Assembly (NCBI GenBank): GCA_937952975.1
Contig: CALFXX010000123.1
Location: forward strand, 8,042 to 72,041
From: an uncultured Alcaligenaceae bacterium
GTDB lineage: Bacteria > Pseudomonadota > Gammaproteobacteria > Burkholderiales > Burkholderiaceae_B
DNA: 64,000 bases
Direction: 5' to 3'
In this document: piece by piece, positions 52,426 to 61,931 of the stretch
Layout of the letters: the number at the start of each line of letters is the position of its first letter
Position numbering within the stretch: position 1 is the stretch's first letter
Made by a program: the position numbers and the translations under genes
Notes under the pieces: model-generated
What the model saw: the letters and a program-made list of their open reading frames with translations, nothing else
What the model was told of the DNA's origin: nothing
The model's database searches: none

Positions 52426-53460
52426 ATGATGCATCAATTTTTTTTCAAAGTAGTAGGCGTTTTATTTTTGACTACTAGCTTTGTACAGGCTCAACAGACA
52501 GTATCCTTTGCAACAAACTGGAAAGCACAAGCCGCACACGGTGGCTTTTATCAGGCACTCGCTGATGGCACATATAAAGCGTACGGTTTAGAGGTAAAAA
52601 TTATTCAAGGGGGGCCGCAGGTGAATAATCGCCCACTCTTGCCTGCTGGCCGTATTGATTTTTTAATGACTGGTAATTTGTTGCACAGCTTTGATAATGT
52701 AAAGAACAAAGTGCCGGTGGTTGCCGTTGCTGCAATGTTTCAGAAAGATCCTCAGGCCTTGATGGCGCATCCAGGGCAAGGATACGAAACCTTTGCAACG
52801 TTAAAAAACTCCCCCATTGCCTATATCGCAAAGGATGGTCAGTTTACGTGGTGGCAGTGGTTGAAGGTCACACACGGTTTTAAAGACGAAGCGTTAAAGC
52901 CCTATAACTACAATTTGGGTCCGTTTTTATCGAATGTTAAGTCGATTCAACAGGGGTATTCAGTCGCTGAGCCGATCTATATTAAAGAGCAAGGTAAGTT
53001 TGCGCCGGTTGTGCACCTGCTCGCAGACCATGGCTTCTCAACCTACAGTACGCTGATTGAAACCCGCGCGGATACCATTAAAAATAAGCCAGACATGGTG
53101 CAAAAGTTTGTTGATGCCTCGATCATTGGTTGGGTCAATTTTATGTACGGTGATCGCAAGGCGGCTACGGCACTCATGTTGAAAGATAATCCTGAGTTGT
53201 CGAGCGCCGAAGTCGAGGCGTCAGTTGCTTTGATGAAGCAGCAAGGTATTGTTGACTCGGGCGATGCAAGCTCGCGTGGTCTTGGCACGATGAACCCTGA
53301 ACGCATTCAAGATTTTTACGCGCAAATGGTCAAGGCTGGGTTATACAAAGCCGGCGACGTTGATTTGACGCAAGTCGCCAACTTTCAATTCGTGAATAAA
53401 GAGCTTGGCGTTGCACTCGCTAAGAAGCTTCGCGAAAGCTCCTCTGCCTTAAAAGATTAG
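52426..53460 (+). CDS. ABC transporter substrate-binding protein (NMT1/THI5-like)
   Basis: This 344-aa periplasmic protein has a signal peptide ending SFVQAQ, then TVSFATNWKAQAAHGGFYQALADGTYKAYGLEVKIIQGGPQVN, the NMT1/THI5-like opening seen in receptors for pyrimidine, riboflavin or sulfonate-type ligands. LPAGRIDFLMTGNLL is the hinge area. Aromatic residues (TWWQW) may line the site. It completes the ABC importer. ACAGGAAACAT precedes the ATG. The ligand is not known. Confidence 0.88.
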   Translation: MMHQFFFKVVGVLFLTTSFVQAQQTVSFATNWKAQAAHGGFYQALADGTYKAYGLEVKIIQGGPQVNNRPLLPAGRIDFLMTGNLLHSFDNVKNKVPVVAVAAMFQKDPQALMAHPGQGYETFATLKNSPIAYIAKDGQFTWWQWLKVTHGFKDEALKPYNYNLGPFLSNVKSIQQGYSVAEPIYIKEQGKFAPVVHLLADHGFSTYSTLIETRADTIKNKPDMVQKFVDASIIGWVNFMYGDRKAATALMLKDNPELSSAEVEASVALMKQQGIVDSGDASSRGLGTMNPERIQDFYAQMVKAGLYKAGDVDLTQVANFQFVNKELGVALAKKLRESSSALKD

Positions 53461-53513
53461 GCCTGTTGCCAGACTGCGAGCACGGACGCGACAGGTACTA
53501 GAGCGCACCGAAC

Positions 53514-54515
53514 TCAATCGGGTGTCATCTTTGCGCTGATGATCACTTTTTTCCATTTAGCGGTTTCGCTTTTGATAAATGCAGCATAAGCCTCTGGAGT
53601 GCTGCCAACGACCTCTGTCGCCATTTCACTGATACGTTTGTTGACTTCAGGCATTGCGAGTACCGCTGCGACATCTTTCGATAACTGATCGACGATAGGT
53701 TTGGGCGTACCGGCTGGTGCCATGAAGCCAAACCAAGCAGTGATTTCAAAGTCTTTGATTCCTTGCTCAATGACAGTAGGCACCTCGGGCTGGGCAGGCG
53801 ACCTTGCATCACTCGTGATACCGATCACTCGGATTGCGTTTGAGCGAATATATGGAAGCAAGACTGGCGTGTTGTGAATGAGAACCTCAAACTGTCCGCC
53901 AAGGCCATCGGTGGTCATTTGAGCGCTTGACTTATAAGGGATGCTGGTCATTTTGATATCAGCAACCAAGTTGAGTAATTCGCCCGTCAGATGTTGCGTG
54001 GTGCCAGGCCCTGGGGTGCCATAGCGCACTTTATTCGGATCCTTTTTTGCCAAAGCGATGAGCTCTTGCATGTTGTTGACAGGCACTGAAGGGTGAACCG
54101 TAATGAAGTTAGGCGTCTTGGTGGCTAGGCTCACCGGGATCAAATCCTTTTCAACATCGTAGGGCATTTTGCCAGCCATCAAGGTTGGGTTGACTGCGGT
54201 GGGCCCGATCGTGTTGTATAAAAAGGTATAGCCATCAGGTGCAGCCTTGGCGACGCGATCGGTGCCGATATTTCCGGCAGCGCCGACTACGTTTTCAATG
54301 ACCACCGGTTGACTCCAGCGCTCAGAGAGCTTTTGACCAATGAGCCGAACTTGAGTGTCAGGAGCGCTACCCGGTGGGGCAGGCACAATCAACTTCACGG
54401 TCTTGTCTGGCCATTTTGGTTGAGCCTGAGCAGCTCCGCTAAAAATGAGGCTTGTTGCTAAGAGCGCAGCGCTCGTCGTTATGAATAGGCGTGTGAGCTG
54501 GAGTGGCAATTTCAT
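53514..54515 (-). CDS. Bug/TctC-type periplasmic solute receptor
   Basis: This 333-aa protein has a signal peptide (LLATSLIFSGAAQAQ), then PKWPDKTVKLIVPAPPGSAPD with APPGSAPDTQVR, where GG is SA. AAPDGYTFLYNT (about 90-101) and IPYKSSAQMTTDGLGGQFE (about 187-205) follow. It is the last gene of a minus-strand series with CoA-transferase, hydratase and acyl-CoA synthetase, separated from them by 120 bp, so cotranscription is possible but not certain. Confidence 0.91.
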   Translation of the reverse strand: MKLPLQLTRLFITTSAALLATSLIFSGAAQAQPKWPDKTVKLIVPAPPGSAPDTQVRLIGQKLSERWSQPVVIENVVGAAGNIGTDRVAKAAPDGYTFLYNTIGPTAVNPTLMAGKMPYDVEKDLIPVSLATKTPNFITVHPSVPVNNMQELIALAKKDPNKVRYGTPGPGTTQHLTGELLNLVADIKMTSIPYKSSAQMTTDGLGGQFEVLIHNTPVLLPYIRSNAIRVIGITSDARSPAQPEVPTVIEQGIKDFEITAWFGFMAPAGTPKPIVDQLSKDVAAVLAMPEVNKRISEMATEVVGSTPEAYAAFIKSETAKWKKVIISAKMTPD

Positions 54516-54635
54516 TGATGTCTCGCTTGAAAGGCATTTGTTGTCAAACCTATCGTGGCCTGATCAACAGACATTTTAAACAGCTCGTGCTTGGGGCGGA
54601 CTAATCGGTTACCCCTAGCCGTTTACTCTACTCGC

Positions 54636-55844
54636 TTAGCGAACAATGACGGAATTATGCTCACCCAGGCGAGGCGGGCGAACCCCTGCTGAGCCAGGTG
54701 TCTTTGATAATTTGATGGGCAGTCCCACACCTTGATAGTCATCTCGTTGAACAAACATGCTGCGGGCAGCCGTATGCGGTTGTTCAAAGGCTTCAGGGAT
54801 CGTGTTGACTGGCCCCGCCGCCACACCAAGCGCCATGAGATCTTTGCAAAGCTCAGCTCGCGTAAACCCTTTGAGTGCGACTTCCATTTCATGTCGCAGC
54901 GCTTCGCGATTGGTCATGCGGCTCGTGTTGCTGTCAAACATTGGATTGCTCAGTAGGTCTTCGCGCTGGATGTGCTTGCAGAACTTTTTAAATTGGCCTT
55001 CGTTGACGATGCCTAAAAAAATTTGACCGTCGCCAACTTCAAACCGGTTGTAAGTTGGGATATTGGGATGCGCACTACCTGTTAGGGCAGGGGTTTTGCC
55101 AGAGTTCATCCAGTTTGCCGCGTGTGGGATGAGTAAGCTTAGGGCAGAGTCGAACAGTGTGGCTTCGACACGTTGCCCTTGCCCAGTGCGAATACGCGCC
55201 CAGAGCGCCATCATGATTCCAGAAAACGCGTTGTAGCCCGTGACCTGATCGACCACCGGCACACCGATTCGAGTGGGGCCCGCTTGTGGATCGCCATTGA
55301 TACTCATCAGGCCGCACATAGCCTGCAGAACCGCATCGTAGCCAGGCAAGTTCGCAAGAGGGCCCGTGTCGCCAAAACCCGAGATACTGCAGTAAATGAG
55401 TTGTGGAAAGGCCTTGGACAAATGCTCATCGTAGCCAAGTCCCCATTTTGCCATTGTGCCGGGGACAAAATTTTCGATTAAAACGTCAGCGTCAGCCAAT
55501 AAGGCTTCGAGGATCGCGCGGTCGGCTGGCTTGGTGAGATCCAGACTGAGCCCAAGCTTGCCACGATTAATCGCTGAAAAATAAGCCGCTTGTCCGGGCT
55601 CAACAAAGGGCGGCCCAAGTAACCGCGTTTCATCGCCCTGGGGAGCTTCGACCTTGATGACGTCGGCTCCGTGATCCGACAACATTTGTGCACACAACGG
55701 GCCCGCTAACACGCGCGAGAGATCAAGCACGCGTAGTCCGACCAACGAGCCCTGCTTGGCGCTCGTGTCGAGCCAGGCGGCACCCGTCAAAGGGCTTTGG
55801 CCCGAGTTGTCGAACGGTTGACCACTGTCTGAGGGCGCATGCAT
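54636..55844 (-). CDS. CaiB/BaiF family type III CoA-transferase
   Basis: This 402-aa protein has LVGLRVLDLSRVLAGPLCAQMLSDHGADVIKVEAPQGD (about 35-72) and an intact catalytic Asp, D170, in GYDAVLQAMCG. INRGKLGLSLDLTK and SISGFGDTGP match the family. The start was set at ATG 55844, four bases after the hydratase stop, with GAGG eight bases upstream; a TTG at 55874 would overlap the previous gene. It is one of four CoA-transferase genes in the window. The hydratase and acyl-CoA synthetase alongside give a second route to a CoA ester. Confidence 0.9.
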   Translation of the reverse strand: MHAPSDSGQPFDNSGQSPLTGAAWLDTSAKQGSLVGLRVLDLSRVLAGPLCAQMLSDHGADVIKVEAPQGDETRLLGPPFVEPGQAAYFSAINRGKLGLSLDLTKPADRAILEALLADADVLIENFVPGTMAKWGLGYDEHLSKAFPQLIYCSISGFGDTGPLANLPGYDAVLQAMCGLMSINGDPQAGPTRIGVPVVDQVTGYNAFSGIMMALWARIRTGQGQRVEATLFDSALSLLIPHAANWMNSGKTPALTGSAHPNIPTYNRFEVGDGQIFLGIVNEGQFKKFCKHIQREDLLSNPMFDSNTSRMTNREALRHEMEVALKGFTRAELCKDLMALGVAAGPVNTIPEAFEQPHTAARSMFVQRDDYQGVGLPIKLSKTPGSAGVRPPRLGEHNSVIVR

Positions 55845-55848
55845 GGAC

Positions 55849-56994
55849 TTAGCCTCGAGAGGGGAGCTGCACAATACACGAGCCTAAGACTGAGAGCTCA
55901 TTATTTTGATTGTGCGCCTCTTGCGCAATAGCAACAAGGTGCCGATCACCTTCTTTATATTTCTTTGTGACTTTAGCCTTGATAAATAGCATATCGCCCG
56001 CTGGGTTGTGGCGGCGAATTTTGCAATCGGCCTGACGCAAAAAGCCTTCGTCTCCCATCCAGTTCGTCATTTGATGCATCAACCAAGAGCTGCGCTCTGG
56101 GCCGTAATCGTAAGCGCCAGGAGCACCCACTTCAAGGGCAAACTCTTCTTCCCAGTGGACACGCTCTGGCACGTCTGGAACACCAAAGCGGTTTTTGATG
56201 CCAACGCCAGGATGCGCGTCGATCAGTTGCCACGCAAGTTTATTGGCGCGAATGTAAAGCCCACCCCAGCCTTGTGCGTAGGCGATAAAACCAGTGACGG
56301 TCATCGGGCCTTTAAATAACACGGGAAGTTCTTCGCCTTCTTGAACGTCTTCCCAATAGCGCGTGTTGGCGCCACGGATCTCTTCATTGGCGTAGAGCTT
56401 ATAGGCCTCTTGCAGTTGCTCATCGGTATAGGGCACAACACCCTTTTCTTGCACTTCAGTGTACTTGGTCCCTTTCTCACGAGCGTGGTCGCGTTCGGTA
56501 CGAAAGCACCAGGTGTCAGCTTCGGCAAGTTTGTCGCCGGTCTGATTAAAAAAATCTACGTGGTAAGTCTGTTGAATCGCTTTGCCGGCAAAGCGCGTGT
56601 CATGTTCGACCAAATCTTTTAGATAGGCTTCAGTGCTAATGACGTCGTTGCGCTTGGCGTGTTGGTGCCAAGTCCAGTTCGAGCCGGACCACATGGCGTG
56701 TACGCCTGGCAAGCCGCCCACATAGCCCGACACAATACGACTGGTTGAATACAAAAAACTAGGCAAGGCGATGATCGTGCCGTGATTTGTTTTAGCAGCG
56801 TACTCTGGGTCGCACCACAGAGGATTGTCATCGCCGATACCATGTGCGTAGTGGCGAATATTGTCGCGGGTTGCCTCATAGCACCACGGCTCGGCGGTCG
56901 CGCCAATTTTGACACCAATGCGTCGTTGCAGGTCTTCGAGTCCTTGCTCAGTAATCTTTGGAAAACTGCGCTGGCCGATGAGTGGTGATGACAT
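55849..56994 (-). CDS. Double hot-dog MaoC/FAS1-like dehydratase, two-domain
   Basis: This 381-aa protein fuses an N-terminal FAS1-like dehydratase domain (DNIRHYAHGIGDDNPLWCD at about 44-62, HGTIIALPSFLYSTSR) to a C-terminal MaoC-like domain (about 215-375, MTVTGFIAYAQGWGGLYIRAN, ending HNQNNELSVLGSCIVQL). It should hydrate an enoyl-CoA. The same two-domain order occurs as two separate genes at 25184-26198. GGAGATCTAC precedes the ATG. It is part of a synthetase-hydratase-CoA-transferase unit. Confidence 0.87.
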   Translation of the reverse strand: MSSPLIGQRSFPKITEQGLEDLQRRIGVKIGATAEPWCYEATRDNIRHYAHGIGDDNPLWCDPEYAAKTNHGTIIALPSFLYSTSRIVSGYVGGLPGVHAMWSGSNWTWHQHAKRNDVISTEAYLKDLVEHDTRFAGKAIQQTYHVDFFNQTGDKLAEADTWCFRTERDHAREKGTKYTEVQEKGVVPYTDEQLQEAYKLYANEEIRGANTRYWEDVQEGEELPVLFKGPMTVTGFIAYAQGWGGLYIRANKLAWQLIDAHPGVGIKNRFGVPDVPERVHWEEEFALEVGAPGAYDYGPERSSWLMHQMTNWMGDEGFLRQADCKIRRHNPAGDMLFIKAKVTKKYKEGDRHLVAIAQEAHNQNNELSVLGSCIVQLPSRG

Positions 56995-57059
56995 GTAGAT
57001 CTCCTGATTATTTCTTGTAAAGACGATTCGTAAAAATGTTTAGCGGTACGTTAAATTCA

Positions 57060-58598
57060 TTAAGCCGCTTGTTCGCGAAGTTTTTTTCGATGAATTTTTC
57101 CGGCCGGTGTCTTGGGTAATTCGGTGACAAAGACGATGTGGCGGGGATATTCATGCTGACTTAAACGGGTTCTGACTAACTCTTGAAGTTCTTGAATAAA
57201 CGCGTCGTCGCCAGGCCTGTGACTGACGACAAACGCTTGAACGGCTTGACCCCTCAAGCTGTCAGGCACACCGATTGCTGCGGCTTCTAAGGCATCGGGG
57301 TGTTTCAAAATGGCATCCTCAATCTCAACGGCACTCATTGTCCAGCCAGCTGAAATGATGACGTCATCGGCGCGACCGCCATGGTAGAAGTATCCGTCTG
57401 TATCGACGTGCCCAAGATCCTTGGTGGCGAGCCACTGGCCTTTGCGCCAGACCTTGATCTCGCCGATGACATTGGGTTCGCAGGGGGTGCCGCTTGCGTC
57501 TTGCACTTGCACTTGCGCGCCGGGGATGGGCTTGCCCAGGGATCCTTGCTTGTGTGCAAAATCCTCAGCGCCAGGATAGCTGACTAGAATGACACCGATT
57601 TCAGTTGTCCCATACATGCTGCAAACTTGCAGGCCGAAGGTTTGCTCGATGAACTCTTCGGTGGCACTGTCGATGGGTTCGCCGGTAAACGACATTTTTT
57701 TAAACGCGTATTGGTATTGAGACGCGCAACCTGAATTTTTCATCATGCGGTAGTGCGTTGCTGCAGCCGAGATATTGGTGAAGCGGTGGCTCGATAGCCC
57801 TTTTAGTAACACTGCAGCGTTGAATTTGCCGGCAAAAGAGCCAATGGTAAGACCCAGCGCCATCGGAGCGAGCGTGCCATGCCATAGCCCATGACCCCAG
57901 GCTGGCGAAGACGGGCACATGAAGCGGTCACCTGGCCGCAGTCCTGTGCCGTAAAGCGCTGCGACCATCAGGGTCACGATCGAGCGATGTGTGTGTTTAA
58001 CTGCCTCGGGTAGCTCGCGGGTTGTGCCCGAGGTGTACTGATACATGGCGTAGTCAGTCGATTGAGTCGTTGCCACGAAGGTGTCTGGGTATTGATCTAG
58101 CGACGCCATAAGCCCGTCATCAGCCAAGAGCGTGCGCGATTGATACTGGGCTGAAACAATGCCGATTTTTTCTGCGTTTGTGAAAAGCAGACTGGGTAGG
58201 CAGTCAGCTATTCTGAGATTTAAGCCATCAGGGCCGAACAGTGTGAACAGTGGTACAGCAATCGCGCCTGCTTTCATGATGCCGAATAAACAGGTGTAGA
58301 AGGCAAGCGAGGGTTCGAGCATCACCGCTACACGATCGCCCTTTTTGATACCCCGAGCTGTTAAAAAATGCGCCATCTGTGATGATTGCCTTGCAAGCTG
58401 CTCGTACGAGATGAGCTCATCCGGTGCATCGGTACGCAGCACGATGACAGCAGTTTGCGTTTGCAAGGCGTGTCGATCAACGCATTCGTGCGCGATATTC
58501 AGTTGCTCACGATTGCCGTCAAAGAGCTCCCACAGTTTTTCAGTTGAAAAATTTGATTGTGCATCAGCGTATGACGTAAATGCGGTGAGCTTTGCCAT
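57060..58598 (-). CDS. AMP-dependent acyl-CoA synthetase
   Basis: This 512-aa ANL-superfamily enzyme has the P-loop area YTSGTTRELPEAVKHTH (about 189-205), where the usual TSGTTGxPKGV is altered. Also present are SMYGTTEIGVILVSYPG (A5, about 332), the A7/A8 YFYHGGRADDVIISAGWTMSAVEIE (about 406-430) and the catalytic Lys in KTPAGKIHRKKLRE near the C-terminus. It activates an acid with ATP and CoA; the acid is unknown. It is the first gene of the unit divergent from the IclR regulator, hence probably its target. Confidence 0.88.
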   Translation of the reverse strand: MAKLTAFTSYADAQSNFSTEKLWELFDGNREQLNIAHECVDRHALQTQTAVIVLRTDAPDELISYEQLARQSSQMAHFLTARGIKKGDRVAVMLEPSLAFYTCLFGIMKAGAIAVPLFTLFGPDGLNLRIADCLPSLLFTNAEKIGIVSAQYQSRTLLADDGLMASLDQYPDTFVATTQSTDYAMYQYTSGTTRELPEAVKHTHRSIVTLMVAALYGTGLRPGDRFMCPSSPAWGHGLWHGTLAPMALGLTIGSFAGKFNAAVLLKGLSSHRFTNISAAATHYRMMKNSGCASQYQYAFKKMSFTGEPIDSATEEFIEQTFGLQVCSMYGTTEIGVILVSYPGAEDFAHKQGSLGKPIPGAQVQVQDASGTPCEPNVIGEIKVWRKGQWLATKDLGHVDTDGYFYHGGRADDVIISAGWTMSAVEIEDAILKHPDALEAAAIGVPDSLRGQAVQAFVVSHRPGDDAFIQELQELVRTRLSQHEYPRHIVFVTELPKTPAGKIHRKKLREQAA

Positions 58599-58750
58599 GG
58601 GATTGCTTTGCTGGGTAAACGGGTTGCGAGTGGGTGGCTGTTCAATGCGACGCCGTTGCGCAGTGCAATTGGTGCCGGTCGTGATTTGGTGACTGTCTCG
58701 ATTACCTCACTGTATCGCTGGCTTTTTTTATTGTCAAATGAAGCTATTTG

Positions 58751-58764
58751 TTGTATTAGTACAA
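58751..58764. promoter_or_regulatory. Putative IclR-family operator
   Basis: TTGTATTAGTACAA is a perfect 5-bp inverted repeat with a 4-base centre, extending imperfectly by two or three more pairs. It lies in the 237-bp AT-rich region between the divergent acyl-CoA synthetase and IclR genes, the usual place for an IclR-type binding site. Position and symmetry are the only support. Confidence 0.4.
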
Positions 58765-58835
58765 TAATATTAAAATAAACCCATCTTGTTGTCTGATCAA
58801 CGCGAAACCACTTATTGACCAAAGCACACCCGATC

Positions 58836-59663
58836 ATGAGTCCGCCCAAGGAGATTGCGCAACCAGCCATTCAAGGCTCAAACGACAGCGGGCAAGAGCG
58901 CGTCGTGGTCAAGCCGTCGCCTCGAATCCGTCCGGTTCCTGCGGTATCGCGTTCGATCGCGATTTTGCGGTTGTTGGGCAAGGCTCGTGCGCCGCTTGGC
59001 GTCAACGCAATCGCGCAGGCGTTAAGCCTGGTACCAAGCACGTGTTTACATATCTTGCGCGCCTTGGTCGAAGAAAAACTCGTTGCCTTTGATCGTCAAA
59101 GCAAACATTACCGGCTGGGCATCGGCATGTTGGCACTCGCGCGCAGCGCCCTTGACTCAAATGCTTTTCCTGCGTTGATTCAAGCTAGCCTCGATCAGCT
59201 TTCGACCGCTTACAACGTGACTACAATCGCCGTTGATGTCACAGATCCAGATCAAATGGTGGTTGTCGCGCTATCGCGCTCAACGATCCCTTTTAGACTG
59301 CATGTTGATGTGGGTAGCGTGTTTCCGTCGTTGCTCAGCGCAACAGGACGTCTTGTGGCGGCATTTAGTCAACAATCTCGCAGCGAACTCAAAGCCCGCT
59401 TCGATAAGCTGAGATGGGCCGGTGCGTTAGATTTTGAAACATGGTATCAAGAAGTACAACAAGCCGCGCAAAATGAATATAGTGTTGATCGCGGCACTTA
59501 CATTGCAGGTGTCACGATTGTGGCGGTGCCCGTGCGCCAGCCTAACAGCCTGCCAACACATACGCTTGTGTGCGCAAGCTTAACGAATCAGTTGACCGAG
59601 GCCGATCTAACCGATCTAATCAACCGCATGAGATTGCAAGCGAATCTCGCAACAAGCATTTAA
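58836..59663 (+). CDS. IclR family transcriptional regulator
   Basis: This 275-aa protein has an N-terminal winged-helix region (PAVSRSIAILRLLGKARAPLGVNAIAQALSLVPSTCLHILRALVEEKLVAFD, about 32-83), preceded by a 30-residue Ser/Pro-rich tail. An IclR-type effector domain follows (SALDSNAFPALIQASLDQLS to the end). Such regulators usually control the divergent catabolic operon, here acyl-CoA synthetase, hydratase and CoA-transferase. A TTG at 58815 is in frame; ATG 58836 was preferred although no clear ribosome site precedes it. Confidence 0.88.
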   Translation: MSPPKEIAQPAIQGSNDSGQERVVVKPSPRIRPVPAVSRSIAILRLLGKARAPLGVNAIAQALSLVPSTCLHILRALVEEKLVAFDRQSKHYRLGIGMLALARSALDSNAFPALIQASLDQLSTAYNVTTIAVDVTDPDQMVVVALSRSTIPFRLHVDVGSVFPSLLSATGRLVAAFSQQSRSELKARFDKLRWAGALDFETWYQEVQQAAQNEYSVDRGTYIAGVTIVAVPVRQPNSLPTHTLVCASLTNQLTEADLTDLINRMRLQANLATSI

Positions 59664-59689
59664 AAAATAGACAGGATGACAAAATCATT

Positions 59690-60856
59690 ATGCAACACAG
59701 TCGCGAAAGAATCTTGACGACACACACGGGCAGTTTGCCGCGCCCGGCGGCCTTGGTACAAATGTATGCGCAACGAGCGAACGGGCAACCGGTTGATGAA
59801 GCACTGCTCGAGCAAGCCGGACACCAGGCCATGCGGGCCAGTGTTGAACAGCAAATGGCGAACGGCATCGATGTTGGCAATAACGGAGAACAGCAGCGAG
59901 AAGGTTTTTTTCTGTATGTTCAGCGGCGAATGTCAGGCTTTTCGGGAAGCTGGAAACGTTGGTCGCGTGGTGACGTTGAACGTTATCCTGAGTTTAAGCA
60001 GATGATGGCTAGTCAAGCCGGTGATAAAGTTGCAGTCAGTAATTTTTTGCCGCCGCGCGTCACGGGTGAGGTGAAGTATCTTGACCCCGTGCTCGCAGCC
60101 TCTGAGGCGGTTGACTTCAAAGCCGAACTCGCAGGGCGTTCTAAAAAATTTACTGAGGCATTTTTAACTGCGCCGTCTCCTGGCATTATTGCCTCTGCGT
60201 GTAAAAACGAACACTACGATACTGAAGAGTCCTACCTTGCGGCGCTGGCCGAAGCGCTACGACTTGAGTACGAAGCGATCGTCAATAATGGTTTCATCCT
60301 GCAAATCGATTGCCCTGACTTGGCGCTTGAACGCCACGTTTCATATCACGATGAATCCGACGCAAAATTTATAGGTTTCATCGAACGTGTCGTGACCGCG
60401 ATTAATGTTGCCTTACGAAACATCCCGCGCGACCGCGTGCGTATGCATGTGTGTTGGGGTAACTATGAAGGACCGCACGATTGCGATGTCCCGCTACAAA
60501 AAATCTGGCCAGTCATCAGTCAAACAAACGTAGGCGGGTTTGTCTTGCCATTCGCGAACGCACGACATGCCCACGAGATGACGGTCTTGCGTCAGCGGCC
60601 ATTACAAGACGATCAAGTGATTGTGGCCGGTGTGATAGATGTCTTGACCAACTTTGTTGAGCATCCTGAGGTGGTCGCCGACCGCCTCGAGCGCTGTGCA
60701 GCAGAAGTCGGTGATCCGACGCGTGTTCTGGCCGGCACCGATTGCGGGTTCGATACTTCCGCCGGGATGGGGCGTGTCGCCAACGATGTTGTGTGGGCAA
60801 AGTTACGCACCCTGGCAGAGGGTGCACGTATCGCAAGTGAGCGTTTGATCAAATAG
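59690..60856 (+). CDS. Cobalamin-independent methionine synthase II-like methyltransferase (MetE C-terminal type)
   Basis: This 388-aa protein has a TTHTGSLPRP N-terminus (about 9-18) and EQMANGIDVGNNGEQQREGF, then a C-terminal zinc-type set: MHVCWGNYEGPHDCDV and AGTDCGFDTSAGMG, with His, Cys and Cys in the positions of MetE zinc ligands. It is only the catalytic barrel, about half of MetE, so it belongs with the MetE-II-like group that can use other methyl or thiol substrates. Its frame is open into the IclR gene, but ATG 59690 gives the homologous start. It lies 26 bp after the IclR stop. Confidence 0.85.
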   Translation: MQHSRERILTTHTGSLPRPAALVQMYAQRANGQPVDEALLEQAGHQAMRASVEQQMANGIDVGNNGEQQREGFFLYVQRRMSGFSGSWKRWSRGDVERYPEFKQMMASQAGDKVAVSNFLPPRVTGEVKYLDPVLAASEAVDFKAELAGRSKKFTEAFLTAPSPGIIASACKNEHYDTEESYLAALAEALRLEYEAIVNNGFILQIDCPDLALERHVSYHDESDAKFIGFIERVVTAINVALRNIPRDRVRMHVCWGNYEGPHDCDVPLQKIWPVISQTNVGGFVLPFANARHAHEMTVLRQRPLQDDQVIVAGVIDVLTNFVEHPEVVADRLERCAAEVGDPTRVLAGTDCGFDTSAGMGRVANDVVWAKLRTLAEGARIASERLIK

Positions 60857-60932
60857 CGCTAAGCAAGCGACTCTGAACGAACGGCGCAAGGGTCATTGGT
60901 ATGGCATATCGTTAGGCCGGAGCTCGATGCGT

Positions 60933-61931
60933 TCAGTCAACCGTTGCGCCCGAAGCCTTTACGATCGCGCCCCACTTGACGATATCTTCGTCTAAGCGCA
61001 CTTTAAACTGCGCGGGCGTGTCAAAGGCAAGTTCAAGTCCGAGGTCACTGAGCTTCTTTTGAACCGCGGGCTTTTTCATCACCGTTGCAGTTGCTTGATA
61101 AATCTTATCCACAATATCAGTCGGTGTACCGGCAATGGCAAACAAGCCTACCCAAAGTTCGCCAGAGAAGCCAGGGATCTGTTCAATCATCGCTGGGACC
61201 TCTGGCAAGGACTGTGACCGCATAGCCGTGCTGACCCCTAGCGCTCGCAACTGACCCTGACGGATGTTACTCAGCGCAGAGGGCAGGCTTGCGAACGCAA
61301 TGGGTACCTGACCGCCTAAGACATCCGCCATAGCAGGTGCAACACCCTTGTACGGGATGTGCTCCATTTTGTATCCGCCCATTTGATCCATCATCACACC
61401 CGACAAGTGATTGACCGTTCCGTTACCCGCTGAAGCATATTGATACTTGCCTGGGTTGGCTTTGATCAGGGCTAAAAACTCAGCAAGTGTTTTGGCGGGA
61501 AAAGAGGGGTGCACCACGAGTACGTTGGGGACGCTTCCGATGACGGTAATTGGAATGAAGTCTTTGACGGGATCAAAGCCTACGTTTTTGTAGAGCGCCG
61601 GGTTAATCGCTTGTGTGCTGTTCACCGTCATAAAAAGGGTGTATCCATCTGGGGTCGCCGTTTTTGTCTGCACCGTACCGATGTTGCCTCCAGCCCCTGG
61701 CTTGTTCACCAACACAACAGACTGTTTGAATTCTTCAGCGAGTTCGGTGGCGATCACGCGCCCAACGATATCGTTTGTACCGCCAGTGGCGTTTGGTACC
61801 ACCATTGTGAGCGGGCGGTTAGGAAAGCTTGTCGTGGCTTGTGCGTACCCCGACTGAACACAAAGGCTTAGCGCTGCACCAAAGAACAGTCTGAGAGCCT
61901 GTACACTAAACAGTGAGCTGTGCTTGACCAT
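60933..61931 (-). CDS. Bug/TctC-type periplasmic solute receptor
   Basis: This 332-aa protein has a signal peptide (FFGAALSLCVQSGYAQ), then FPNRPLTMVVPNATGGTNDIVGRV. ATPDGYTLFMTV and IPYKGVAPAMADVLGGQV follow. The ATG at 61931 has GAGGAG six bases upstream; the frame is open to 61970. It diverges from the UbiX-like gene over 87 bp and converges with the MetE-like gene. No permease is adjacent. Confidence 0.92.
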   Translation of the reverse strand: MVKHSSLFSVQALRLFFGAALSLCVQSGYAQATTSFPNRPLTMVVPNATGGTNDIVGRVIATELAEEFKQSVVLVNKPGAGGNIGTVQTKTATPDGYTLFMTVNSTQAINPALYKNVGFDPVKDFIPITVIGSVPNVLVVHPSFPAKTLAEFLALIKANPGKYQYASAGNGTVNHLSGVMMDQMGGYKMEHIPYKGVAPAMADVLGGQVPIAFASLPSALSNIRQGQLRALGVSTAMRSQSLPEVPAMIEQIPGFSGELWVGLFAIAGTPTDIVDKIYQATATVMKKPAVQKKLSDLGLELAFDTPAQFKVRLDEDIVKWGAIVKASGATVD

